Source: CAWUEX02 sp038148375 (GTDB lineage Bacteria; Pseudomonadota; Alphaproteobacteria; Rhodospirillales; Rhodospirillaceae). From it: 64,000 nucleotides of DNA. The stretch is from assembly GCA_038148375.1 (NCBI GenBank), contig JAYQVH010000005.1:1-64000 (forward strand). Reading direction: 5' to 3'. The notes under the pieces were generated by a model. The model ran no database searches. It saw only the letters and a list, made by a program, of their open reading frames with translations, and was not told the DNA's origin. The translations under genes were made by a program, and so were the position numbers. Shown here in pieces: positions 57,312-64,000 of the stretch (positions within the stretch are counted from its first letter, which is position 1; the number at the start of each line of letters is the position of its first letter).

Positions 57312-57545
57312 ATGGCTTTGGAACCGAATGTTAATGCTGTCGACCGCGTGATTCGTGTGATCGTCGGCGCAGGACTCGCGGCTATTCCGTTTGTCGTGCC
57401 GACCAACGGCGAATGGGTGAGGGAACTGATGGAAGTGGTCGCCGGCCTGATCGGCCTGTCGCTCGTGGTTTCGGGGGCGCTGGCCTATTGCTGGATCTAC
57501 AACATGCTCGGCATCAACACCTGCAAGTATTCCGGAAACGTCTGA
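57312..57545 (+). CDS. DUF2892 family inner-membrane protein
   Basis: 77 residues: N-terminal amphipathic segment (NVNAVDRVIRVIVGAGLA) and two membrane helices, ending CWIYNMLGINTCKYSGNV. The pattern NVxxxDRxIRxxxG and the C-terminal Cys-x-x-Tyr motif fit the DUF2892 family (YgaP-like membrane part). Function unknown; relatives often pair with rhodanese domains, not seen here. Confidence 0.85.
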   Translation: MALEPNVNAVDRVIRVIVGAGLAAIPFVVPTNGEWVRELMEVVAGLIGLSLVVSGALAYCWIYNMLGINTCKYSGNV

Positions 57546-57639
57546 TTTCCTGACGCAATTAAGGTCGCGCAGTTGTGACGGACTGCTCCCGCCCGTGATG
57601 TTAGACTGACCTCATGAAATTCAATCCGTGAGGTTCGCC

Positions 57640-58212
57640 ATGAACGCGCTCAAAGTCATCGTTGCCGTTGCTCTTCTGTTTGCCGCTCCCGTACAGGCGA
57701 GCGAATGGATCGACGTCGGCCCAGAAGTCGGCGCACCGATCCCGGACGGCTTTGCCGCCAAGGACGCGACCGGGGAAACTCTGGGTCTGCCCAACATCGT
57801 TGGCGAAAAAAGTGTCGTGCTCGGCTTCGTGCGCTCGGCCAGTTGGTGTCCGTTCTGCCAGACACAGATGAAGGACCTGCAAAACATCGCCGCCGATCTT
57901 GCCGCGCGCGGTTATACGCTCGCGGTGTTGAGCTACGACGAACCGAAGATCCTCGATCAGTTCGCCAAAAAGCAGGGCATCACCTACACACTGCTGTCCG
58001 ACGAGGACTCTGTCGTCATTGACGCGTTCAACATTCGCGACCCGCAGTACGGGCCTGAGTCAATGGCGCATGGCGTGCCGCAGCCGGCGATCTTCATTAT
58101 CGACCCGTCGGGTACGGTGCAGGGCAAGCTGGCGATGGAAGGCTACAAGGACCGTCCGCCGCTGGAGGACATCATGGCTGAAGTCGACCGCATCACCGGC
58201 GCGGCGTCTTAA
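57640..58212 (+). CDS. Secreted peroxiredoxin/AhpC-TSA-type protein
   Basis: 190 residues. Signal peptide MNALKVIVAVALLFAAPVQA and a thioredoxin-fold with SWCPFCQTQMKDL (C70, C73). The arrangement (peroxidatic-like Cys plus a CxxC) suits a periplasmic redoxin of the AhpC/TSA family; substrate unknown. ATG 57640 is preferred because GAGG sits at 57629-57632; a GTG at 57628 adds four residues. Confidence 0.85.
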   Translation: MNALKVIVAVALLFAAPVQASEWIDVGPEVGAPIPDGFAAKDATGETLGLPNIVGEKSVVLGFVRSASWCPFCQTQMKDLQNIAADLAARGYTLAVLSYDEPKILDQFAKKQGITYTLLSDEDSVVIDAFNIRDPQYGPESMAHGVPQPAIFIIDPSGTVQGKLAMEGYKDRPPLEDIMAEVDRITGAAS

Positions 58213-58215
58213 GCG

Positions 58216-58908
58216 TTAGTCGCGGACGTTTAACTCAACCAAGTCGTAAATCTTGTTCCCTTCCGGGAACGTCATGCGGATCGGCAGGAAATCTTCGCCC
58301 GCCGTCGTCCACATGCACAGGGTCTTGCCGTCGCGCACCGGCCAATCCCAACGCTGGCAGGTATACGTACCCGACCTGACCTCAATGGTTTCCTCTCCCT
58401 TGTAAACATAGGGATAGCTGCGCATCGCCATGATCGGGCCGGACTCGCCCGAGGCCAGCGGCGAGGTGTTGACCGCGTTGTCCAGGATCACGGTTTCGCC
58501 CACCTTGGCCTTGGGCAATCGGGCAAGTTTCCAGATATCGGAGCAGATCGGGTGGCTGCCGAAGGCGTTGAGCGGGCGGTCGAGGCTGATGCGCTGGTGG
58601 AAGCGTCCTTCGGACACCGTAAAGCCTTCGCCTTCCGCATAGGTGTCGGTGAAGCGGAACCACCCGCTGCCGAGCGCGCGGTCTTCCTCGGCGATGCGTA
58701 CGTAGGCTTCGACCGGATGCCAGTCCGCATCCACGGTGTAGGTGACGTCGCGGGTCAAACCGATGTCGTCGAATTCGCACAGCACCCTGAGAGTGCGCAG
58801 GCCGTTGGCCTGCACACTCATCGAGAAGACTTCGCGGCCGAATTCGGTCTCAGGTTTGCCCGGCGGGTTCAGGCAATACGAGATTTTGCCGGAGATGAGA
58901 CGCGGCAC
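58216..58908 (-). CDS. Uncharacterised protein, possible DUF3108-like
   Basis: 230 residues with no signal peptide and no membrane segment. Beta-rich with repeated aromatic strands (GKISYCLNPPGKPETEFGREVFSM, WHPVEAYVRIAEEDRALGSGWFRFTDTYAEGEGF, YPYVYKGEETIEVRSGTYTCQRWDWPV, TFPEGNKIYDLVELNV). The pattern recalls DUF3108, but I cannot assign it. Same strand as the flavoprotein, which ends 16 bases before its start, so an operon is likely. Confidence 0.55.
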   Translation of the reverse strand: MPRLISGKISYCLNPPGKPETEFGREVFSMSVQANGLRTLRVLCEFDDIGLTRDVTYTVDADWHPVEAYVRIAEEDRALGSGWFRFTDTYAEGEGFTVSEGRFHQRISLDRPLNAFGSHPICSDIWKLARLPKAKVGETVILDNAVNTSPLASGESGPIMAMRSYPYVYKGEETIEVRSGTYTCQRWDWPVRDGKTLCMWTTAGEDFLPIRMTFPEGNKIYDLVELNVRD

Positions 58909-58924
58909 GGACGGCTGTGTCCGC

Positions 58925-60502
58925 CTATATGTCGAACTTCATGATGCGCTCACCGAGCAGCTTGCCGAAGGCAATCGCCGGGGTGACCAGCATCCCACCG
59001 CAGATCGCCCGGCCGGACGTCGCGCCGGTGCCGAGCAATTCACCCGCGGCGTAGAGATTGCCGATCGCCTTGCCGTCCTGATTGATGACTTCCAGATCCT
59101 TGTTCACGGCCAAGCCGGCTGTGGTGGTCAGGAACCAGCTGCGCATGTGGATGCCGTAGAACGGGCCTTTCTCGATCGGCAGCGGCATATGGGTGCGGCC
59201 GAAGTCTTCATCCACTCCCGTTTCTACCGACGTATTGTACTTAGCGACCGTCGCCGCCAGACCTGCTGCACTGATGCCCATCTTGGTGGCGAGTTCTTCG
59301 ATGGTGTCGGCCTTGTAGAAATTGGTCCAGCCCTCTTCGAACGCCACCGGCAGGTCTTCGGCCAGCATTGTGCCGAAACTCGTCGAAACGTATTTCGGGG
59401 CGTTGTCGGCGATTTCCTGATCCCACACCGCCCAGCATTCTTCGCCAGGCTGCTCGACCAGGGCTTCTTCGTAAACCGCGTGACTCAGCACGTCTTCCTG
59501 CAGGAAGCGCTTGCCGTCGGCATCGACGATGATCTCCCACGGCGGGCGGTCGCCGGGGAAGTGGCGCGCCACAGCGGCCATCGGCGAGGGGAAGTTGTCG
59601 TCCGCGAGGATCGCGCCCCACAGCGGCAGGTGGTTCTCACCGTACCGCACGTAGCCGCCGACCGACTGACCCAGCTTGATGCCCGCACCCTGGCTGTAGG
59701 GATACGACACGTCGGAATAATCCTTCACGCCTTCCAGTTCTTCGAACATCTGCGCGTTGGAGGCATAGCCGCCGCTGGTCAGCAAGACATTCTTGCCCAT
59801 GAATTTCTCAGCCTTGCCGTCGGCATTCACAGTGCCGACACCGATGACGTTGCCCTTGTCATTGGTCAGCAGTTCTTTCGCCTCGGTGTTGGTCTTGACG
59901 GTGACCGTGCCGGACTCAATGTGCGGTGCCAGTTTCTGTTCGAAGATTTCGAGTACGCCAAGACCGAATTTCGGGCTCCAGGCATAGCGCGCATGACTAT
60001 ATGGCTCGTGCGTCGTGCCGGTGACCGGATGATGCGGATACACTTCCAGGCCGCTATCCATAAGCCAGTCGAAAGCAGCTGCCGCGTTTTGCGTGGCCAG
60101 ACGCAGAATGTCCGGATCGGCAGTGTTGTTGCTTATGCGCATGACATCGTCGTAGTGAGACTGCCAGCTGTCTTCCGTAATGCCCTTGGACTTCTGCAGC
60201 TTGGAGCCGGCGGCGCTCATTTGCGCGGAGGATAGAAACAAGGTGCCGCCGATGCTCGAAGCGGCTTCGATGATCAGCACCTTTGCGCCGCGTTCGGCAG
60301 CGAAAATTGCCGCTGGCAAACCGGCCGTGCCGCCGCCGACGATAACCGCATCGTATTGCGTCTCATGGCCGTCGGCGCGCGCGCCTTTGCTCATGGTTGC
60401 TGCGGTCATGGCGGCGACCGCGCCGGACAGGAATTCGCGCTTGGTCAGGCGTTGCGCCAAAGGCTTGAAATGGGTCAGCCACGAATCGGAAATCTTGGAC
60501 AT
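58925..60502 (-). CDS. Tat-exported FAD-dependent oxidoreductase (fumarate reductase/urocanate reductase-like)
   Basis: 525 residues. N-terminal Tat-like leader (TKREFLSG at 20-27 then AAMTAATMSKGARA; the twin is Lys-Arg). FAD site VIVGGGTAGLPAAIFAAERGAKVLIIEA at 53-80 and the C-terminal NLYAAGELLGTGATSGRAICGGML typical of flavocytochrome-c/fumarate-reductase flavoproteins. No heme motif CxxCH is seen, so electrons would come from another carrier. Natural substrate (fumarate, urocanate, steroid or other) cannot be told. Likely periplasmic. Upstream lies the broken receiver gene. Confidence 0.87.
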   Translation of the reverse strand: MSKISDSWLTHFKPLAQRLTKREFLSGAVAAMTAATMSKGARADGHETQYDAVIVGGGTAGLPAAIFAAERGAKVLIIEAASSIGGTLFLSSAQMSAAGSKLQKSKGITEDSWQSHYDDVMRISNNTADPDILRLATQNAAAAFDWLMDSGLEVYPHHPVTGTTHEPYSHARYAWSPKFGLGVLEIFEQKLAPHIESGTVTVKTNTEAKELLTNDKGNVIGVGTVNADGKAEKFMGKNVLLTSGGYASNAQMFEELEGVKDYSDVSYPYSQGAGIKLGQSVGGYVRYGENHLPLWGAILADDNFPSPMAAVARHFPGDRPPWEIIVDADGKRFLQEDVLSHAVYEEALVEQPGEECWAVWDQEIADNAPKYVSTSFGTMLAEDLPVAFEEGWTNFYKADTIEELATKMGISAAGLAATVAKYNTSVETGVDEDFGRTHMPLPIEKGPFYGIHMRSWFLTTTAGLAVNKDLEVINQDGKAIGNLYAAGELLGTGATSGRAICGGMLVTPAIAFGKLLGERIMKFDI

Positions 60503-60601
60503 TGGTCTCTCCCTGGTCGGATTTGATGGCAGATTAGCGCAGGGAGACGCGCCCCGATAGAGCGGTTGATACCCGGTCGCATCCGAGGGAAGGCTCGTGC
60601 G

Positions 60602-60973
60602 CTATGCCTTGGCGGACGCGATGGCCGCAAGCAACTGACCGGCGTCGATCGGTTTGGTCATGGTGCCGGCCACCTTGAGCCCGCCCGTTTCCGCCAAAAT
60701 TCCGGCCTGGCGCACATAATCCTGACTCTTGCCCGAGACCAGTATCACGGCGCAACGGTGCGCTTAGTGTTTCAGCCAATCGATCAGCTCAAAACCGTCC
60801 CGCTCCGGCATGACGATGTCGATAACCGCCACCTGTGGCTCAAACTCAAAGAAGATGTCTTCAAATTCATCGGCGGAGGATGCGGTTCGGACCGTTAGTC
60901 CATGTTTTTCCACGATCCGCGAGACGAGGTCGGTAAAGCTTTCCTCGTCGTCCACGACCAAGACCTTATTCAC
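60602..60973 (-). pseudogene. Response regulator receiver domain with an in-frame stop
   Basis: Codons 1-69 give a normal receiver start: VDDEESF with D8/D9, phospho-acceptor D52 (VIDIVMPERDGFELIDWLKH). Codon 70 is TAA (60766-60764), yet the same frame goes on as AHRCAVILVSGKSQDY... MTKPIDAGQLLAAIASAKA to a TAG at 60604-60602. That restores the conserved Ser (LVSG) and the Lys (TKP) and a total of about 123 codons. So the stop is a nonsense mutation, a base-calling error, or readthrough. No DNA-binding domain is present. Confidence 0.85.
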
Positions 60974-61218
60974 GGCCGGGTTCCTTAACGTACTGCAATA
61001 TCAACAAAAACTCTCGTTTCCTAATATAATTATCATAATAAAAATAGAGTTTTAAGCCTAGACCGCTCATCCGGCGTGCGCCCGGCTTACGACCGGCGCG
61101 CCGGTATCTCTTGCACGGCGATACGAACGGCGCGAGGCTTGCCAGCAGACACGTTGCCGTGACCAACCGCGCGGGCCGAAAAGGGGCTGGCCTGCGCCCC
61201 TATCACCGGAGGTCCGCC
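60974..61218. promoter_or_regulatory. AT-rich divergent promoter region
   Basis: 245-base gap between the broken receiver gene (minus) and the first methyltransferase (plus). Around 61007-61055 it holds a very AT-rich core (TAATATAATTATCATAATAA) flanked by inverted arms AAAACTCT (61008-61015) and AGAGTTTT (61047-61054), in contrast to the GC-rich surroundings. This looks like a divergent promoter or operator. No gene is supported in it. Confidence 0.45.
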
Positions 61219-62433
61219 ATGTCCCGCTTGTTCAAAGACACGACAACATCCCGCCGCGCGTTTCTGGCCGGCACGACCGCGGCTGCCGCAGTGGCGCTGC
61301 CGTCGCTCAAGGCTCTGGCCGAGGCGGCGGAGTGGGACGTCGAATGGCGTGGCACTAACGGCATCTTCGAGCGTCTGCCGTATCTCGACGTCGAGAGCGA
61401 TCAGGATTTTTACCGCGGCTTTCGCCGCTGGATTAACAGCGACGTCATCAACGCGGCACGCAAGCGGGCTTTGGAAATCCTGGCCGAGAACGGCATCGCG
61501 CCGGACGAAGAGATTCCCATGGATCAGGTCATGGCGCTGATGGAAAACGATCACATCATGGGGCTGTGCGTGCTCACCTGGCAAAATACACAGCTGGCTA
61601 TGTGGCGCCAGATTCAGGACACCTATCACCGCGAAGCCGACCTCTATCTGGATGAAATGGAGGCGGCGGAAAAGCTCGGTCCGGGCAGCATCGAACTGCA
61701 TCCCGAAATGCGCATTCCGCCCTACGCCAGTTTCGAAATTCACCTCCAGCCCGGCGGGTATGTCGGCGACCCGTTCGCCGGCTACATCTACGTGCACGGC
61801 GAGAACGTCGTGTTCAGCAACGGCAACTACCAGGACAACGCCCAGCGCATGCTGGCCACGCGCGTCCCGGCACCGCCGGACGGCACCGTCAACCGCGTAC
61901 TCGAACAGGGCTGCAGTTCCGGTCAGTTCACTGTGGCGCTCAAGCTCAAATGGCCGCAGGCGGAGGTGTGGGGCTCCGACGTCGGCACGCCGATGATCCG
62001 CTACGCCCACATGCGTTCGGTCGAGCTCGGCATCGAGACCCATTACATGCATGAGCTCAGTGAAAAGAGTAACTTCCCGGACAACCACTTCGACGTGGTC
62101 ACCAACAATCTCTTGTTCCACGAAGTCCCGGCGGACATGGCCCGCGGCATCATCAATGAGGGCTTCCGCACCTTGCGTCCCGGCGGCATTTACTTCCCCA
62201 TCGATCAGTTCACCGCCAATCCGCCGAGCAAGAGTGCTTTCGGCAAGTTCTGGGCGTGGCGGGATTTCCGCTGGAACGAGGAAGTGTGGCGCATGGAATA
62301 CACCGATCTCGACATGGAAGGGGCGATGCGCGACGCCGGGTTCGAGGTCGTGAGAGGTCCGGTCGTGCGCATGGGCGGACTTTATTCAGAGCCCGGATCC
62401 CGCGGGAACCTTATGGGCATCAAGCCCGCTTAG
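61219..62433 (+). CDS. SAM-dependent methyltransferase with Tat leader, copy 1
   Basis: 404 residues. Classic Tat signal SRRAFLAG (11-18) plus a hydrophobic stretch (TTAAAAVALPSLKALA). A conserved N-terminal module (RLPYLDVESDQDFYRGFRRWINSDV) and a middle region (EMEAAEKLGPGSIELHPEMRIPPYASFEIHLQPGGYVGDP) precede a class I methyltransferase fold with motif I VLEQGCSSGQFTVAL at about 227, motif II WGSDVG, and motif IV-like DVVTNNLLFHEV. Substrate unknown. The ATG at 61219 follows GGAGGTCC. It is 12 bases upstream of copy 2. Confidence 0.85.
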   Translation: MSRLFKDTTTSRRAFLAGTTAAAAVALPSLKALAEAAEWDVEWRGTNGIFERLPYLDVESDQDFYRGFRRWINSDVINAARKRALEILAENGIAPDEEIPMDQVMALMENDHIMGLCVLTWQNTQLAMWRQIQDTYHREADLYLDEMEAAEKLGPGSIELHPEMRIPPYASFEIHLQPGGYVGDPFAGYIYVHGENVVFSNGNYQDNAQRMLATRVPAPPDGTVNRVLEQGCSSGQFTVALKLKWPQAEVWGSDVGTPMIRYAHMRSVELGIETHYMHELSEKSNFPDNHFDVVTNNLLFHEVPADMARGIINEGFRTLRPGGIYFPIDQFTANPPSKSAFGKFWAWRDFRWNEEVWRMEYTDLDMEGAMRDAGFEVVRGPVVRMGGLYSEPGSRGNLMGIKPA

Positions 62434-62444
62434 GAGTCAGTTCA

Positions 62445-63629
62445 ATGCCCGATCGCAGAACCGCATTTCAGACCGCTGCCGCTGTCGCCGGTGGTGTCGC
62501 CGGACTGTTCGGCAGCCGCGCGTCACAGGCCAAGCTGCCGGCTTCGGCCGACGTCGAACCGCGCGGCACGGATCGCCGTCTTGAGCGGTTGCCTGAACTG
62601 GATGTGGAAAGCCGCGAGGATTTTCTCACCCGCTTTCGCATCTGGGTGAACGGAGACGTCCGCCGCGCCGCATCGGAGCGCGGCGATAAGATCATGGCAG
62701 CCAAGGGGCTCGATCCGCGCGCGGACATCACCTACGAGGAAGCGGTTGAGTTGATCGGCGACGACCACATCGTCGGGCTGAGCGGCCGGGCCTGGATTAG
62801 TGCCCAGCAGCTGATGTGGAAGAACCTGCAAACCGCCTTCTACGACAACGCCGACGCTTACCTGGATGAGATGGAAGCGGCGGATAACGCCGGTCCGGGC
62901 AAGCTCGAACTCAATCCGGACATGTACATCCCGAAATACTGCAAGCATGAGATTCACATGCAGCCGGGCGGTTATGTCGGCGATCCCTTAGGCGGCTATG
63001 TCTATCACTACGGCACCAACAACTTCTGGGAAGGCCGCAACAGCCAGGACGAGATGGACAAGCAACTGGCCGACGCCATTCCGACCCCGGCGGACGGCAA
63101 GGTCAAACGCATCCTGCACATGGGGTGCAGCGCCGGTCAGCTGACCCTGCGCATTCAGGAACGCTTCCCCGACGCCGAGGTCTGGGGCGTCGATGTTGGC
63201 GGCCCGATGGTCCGTTACGCCCACATGCGTGCCGTCGATCTCGGCATCGGTGCGAACTTCCGCCAGGCCCTGGCAGAGGACACCGGGTTCCCCGACGGCT
63301 ATTTCGACATGGTGACATCCTTCCTGCTGTTCCATGAAGTCAGCTCGGAAGGGGCGGACGACATCATCAAGGAAGGTTACCGCGTGCTGCGGCCGGGCGG
63401 GGTGTTCTATTCCCGCGATCAGCGCGACTGGGATAAGCTGCCGCCGGCCACCGCCTTCCAGAAATACCAGAGCTTCTGGATCAACCGTTGGAACCACGAG
63501 GTCTGGCAGCGCGAGCACCGGTCGAACAACTATCCGAAGATGCTCTCCGATGCCGGATTCAAGGTCGGCTCGCCGTTCGAGGGCGGCATGATCGCCCAGG
63601 CGTCGTTGATGGGGACCAAGCCGGTCTAA
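62445..63629 (+). CDS. SAM-dependent methyltransferase with Tat-like leader, copy 2
   Basis: 394 residues, clear paralog of copy 1. Leader DRRTAFQTAAAVAGGVAGLFGSRASQA; the twin arginines are followed by T-A-F rather than x-F-L, so export is less certain. Shared segments: RLPELDVESREDF, EMEAADNAGPGKLELNPDMYIPKY, QPGGYVGDPLGGYVYHYG, motif I ILHMGCSAGQLTLRI (about 223), VWGVDVGGPMVRYAHMRAVDLGI, FLLFHEVSSEGADDIIKEGYRVLRPGG, and the ending SLMGTKPV. It starts 11 bases after copy 1. Confidence 0.85.
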   Translation: MPDRRTAFQTAAAVAGGVAGLFGSRASQAKLPASADVEPRGTDRRLERLPELDVESREDFLTRFRIWVNGDVRRAASERGDKIMAAKGLDPRADITYEEAVELIGDDHIVGLSGRAWISAQQLMWKNLQTAFYDNADAYLDEMEAADNAGPGKLELNPDMYIPKYCKHEIHMQPGGYVGDPLGGYVYHYGTNNFWEGRNSQDEMDKQLADAIPTPADGKVKRILHMGCSAGQLTLRIQERFPDAEVWGVDVGGPMVRYAHMRAVDLGIGANFRQALAEDTGFPDGYFDMVTSFLLFHEVSSEGADDIIKEGYRVLRPGGVFYSRDQRDWDKLPPATAFQKYQSFWINRWNHEVWQREHRSNNYPKMLSDAGFKVGSPFEGGMIAQASLMGTKPV

Positions 63630-63736
63630 TTCCGGCTGCCCAAGCCATAACTGCGGCCTATAGCTGCTTCCGAGTTTTAAATTGGCGGTTATCCGCCAAC
63701 GCGCCTATGTTTGGGCGAGTTTCAAGGAGGCCCAGT

Positions 63737-64000
63737 ATGCTCGACCGCAGAACCCTGTTTTCCACCGCCGCTGCCGGCGCGACCGCCGCATCCCAGCTTG
63801 TCGGAGGCCGCAAGGCCAAGGCCGCTAAATCCGGCTTCAAAGGCGATGTTGAAATGCGCGGCAGCAAGGGCCGCCACGAACGCCTGCCGACTCTGGATCT
63901 CGAAAGCCAGCAGGACTTTCTTACCGGTTTTCGCAACTGGACCCAGCAGGGTTTCCGCACTCTTGCGCCGAAACGTATGGATCAGCGGCTGGAAGAGCGC
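63737..64000 (+). CDS. Methyltransferase-family protein with Tat leader, copy 3 (cut by window edge)
   Basis: The first 88 codons are visible. AAGGAGG ends six bases before the ATG. Leader LDRRTLFSTAAAGATAASQLVGG resembles Tat (DRRTLF), and RHERLPTLDLESQQDFLTGFRNWTQQGF matches the N-terminal module of copies 1 and 2. The catalytic domain lies beyond the window, so the call rests on this module. The gap to copy 2 is 107 bases, so it may have its own promoter. Confidence 0.75.
   Translation, partial: MLDRRTLFSTAAAGATAASQLVGGRKAKAAKSGFKGDVEMRGSKGRHERLPTLDLESQQDFLTGFRNWTQQGFRTLAPKRMDQRLEER

Noticed and set aside
58742..60235. 497-codon open frame antisense to the flavoprotein
   Set aside because: The flavoprotein on the minus strand has FAD and Tat motifs; the antisense frame has none.

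Overview
The window reads as chromosomal DNA of a free-living alphaproteobacterium. Evidence: a GTTC-N7-GTTC type LexA box at uvrA, the recG/sdhE/mfd and ppiD-trpE/tpiA/secG/pyrG/kdsA/eno neighbourhoods usual in that class, a two-membrane envelope (porin, MipA, KDO synthesis, Tat and RND systems) and mostly GC-rich coding DNA. I cannot name genus or species. uvrA (left edge) and a methyltransferase (right edge) are cut by the window.

Layout. 1-5.5 kb: uvrA, an orphan ParA-like ATPase, a CYTH-CHAD protein and ssb. 5.6-11.3 kb: an RND efflux operon ending in a cobalamin-binding protein with the Wx9EH signature of B12 photoreceptors; this block looks lower in GC than its surroundings. 11.6-15.8 kb: gyrA-coaD, a periplasmic cyclophilin and tRNA-Lys(UUU). 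15.8-19.2 kb: a small heavy-metal efflux segment (cusB, a cusA with a large internal in-frame deletion, a broken Cys-rich gene), which starts at the tRNA and ends at a degenerate tRNA-Lys-like fragment. 19.3-22 kb: a sigma-54 promoter followed by porin, glnK and amtB, i.e. a nitrogen-scavenging operon. 22.2-26.9 kb: a Gld-type ABC exporter operon. 27-35 kb: small redox and membrane genes, a Nudix hydrolase, recG, sdhE and mfd. 35.2-43.1 kb: accessory envelope genes, two secreted SUMF1-domain proteins, a YibQ-like deacetylase and a deletion junction that fuses a response regulator to the tail of a glycosyltransferase. 43.1-52 kb: core metabolism. 52-57.2 kb: a TPR/glycosyltransferase-like protein and a TPP-riboswitch operon (thiC, an NTF2-like protein and a third SUMF1 protein). 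57.3-64 kb: peroxiredoxin, a Tat-exported flavoprotein, a response regulator broken by an in-frame stop, and a tandem array of at least three related SAM methyltransferases, each with an N-terminal Tat-like leader.

The best candidates for undescribed biology are the tandem Tat-leader methyltransferases (61.2 kb to the edge), the B12 sensor translationally coupled to an RND pump, and the secreted, catalytic-Cys-less SUMF1 paralogs, one of which sits in a riboswitch-controlled thiamine operon. The window also holds several signs of recent gene decay: two deletion junctions, a premature stop, a likely frameshift and a stop-codon-proximal tandem repeat. Some of these could be assembly errors rather than real mutations.
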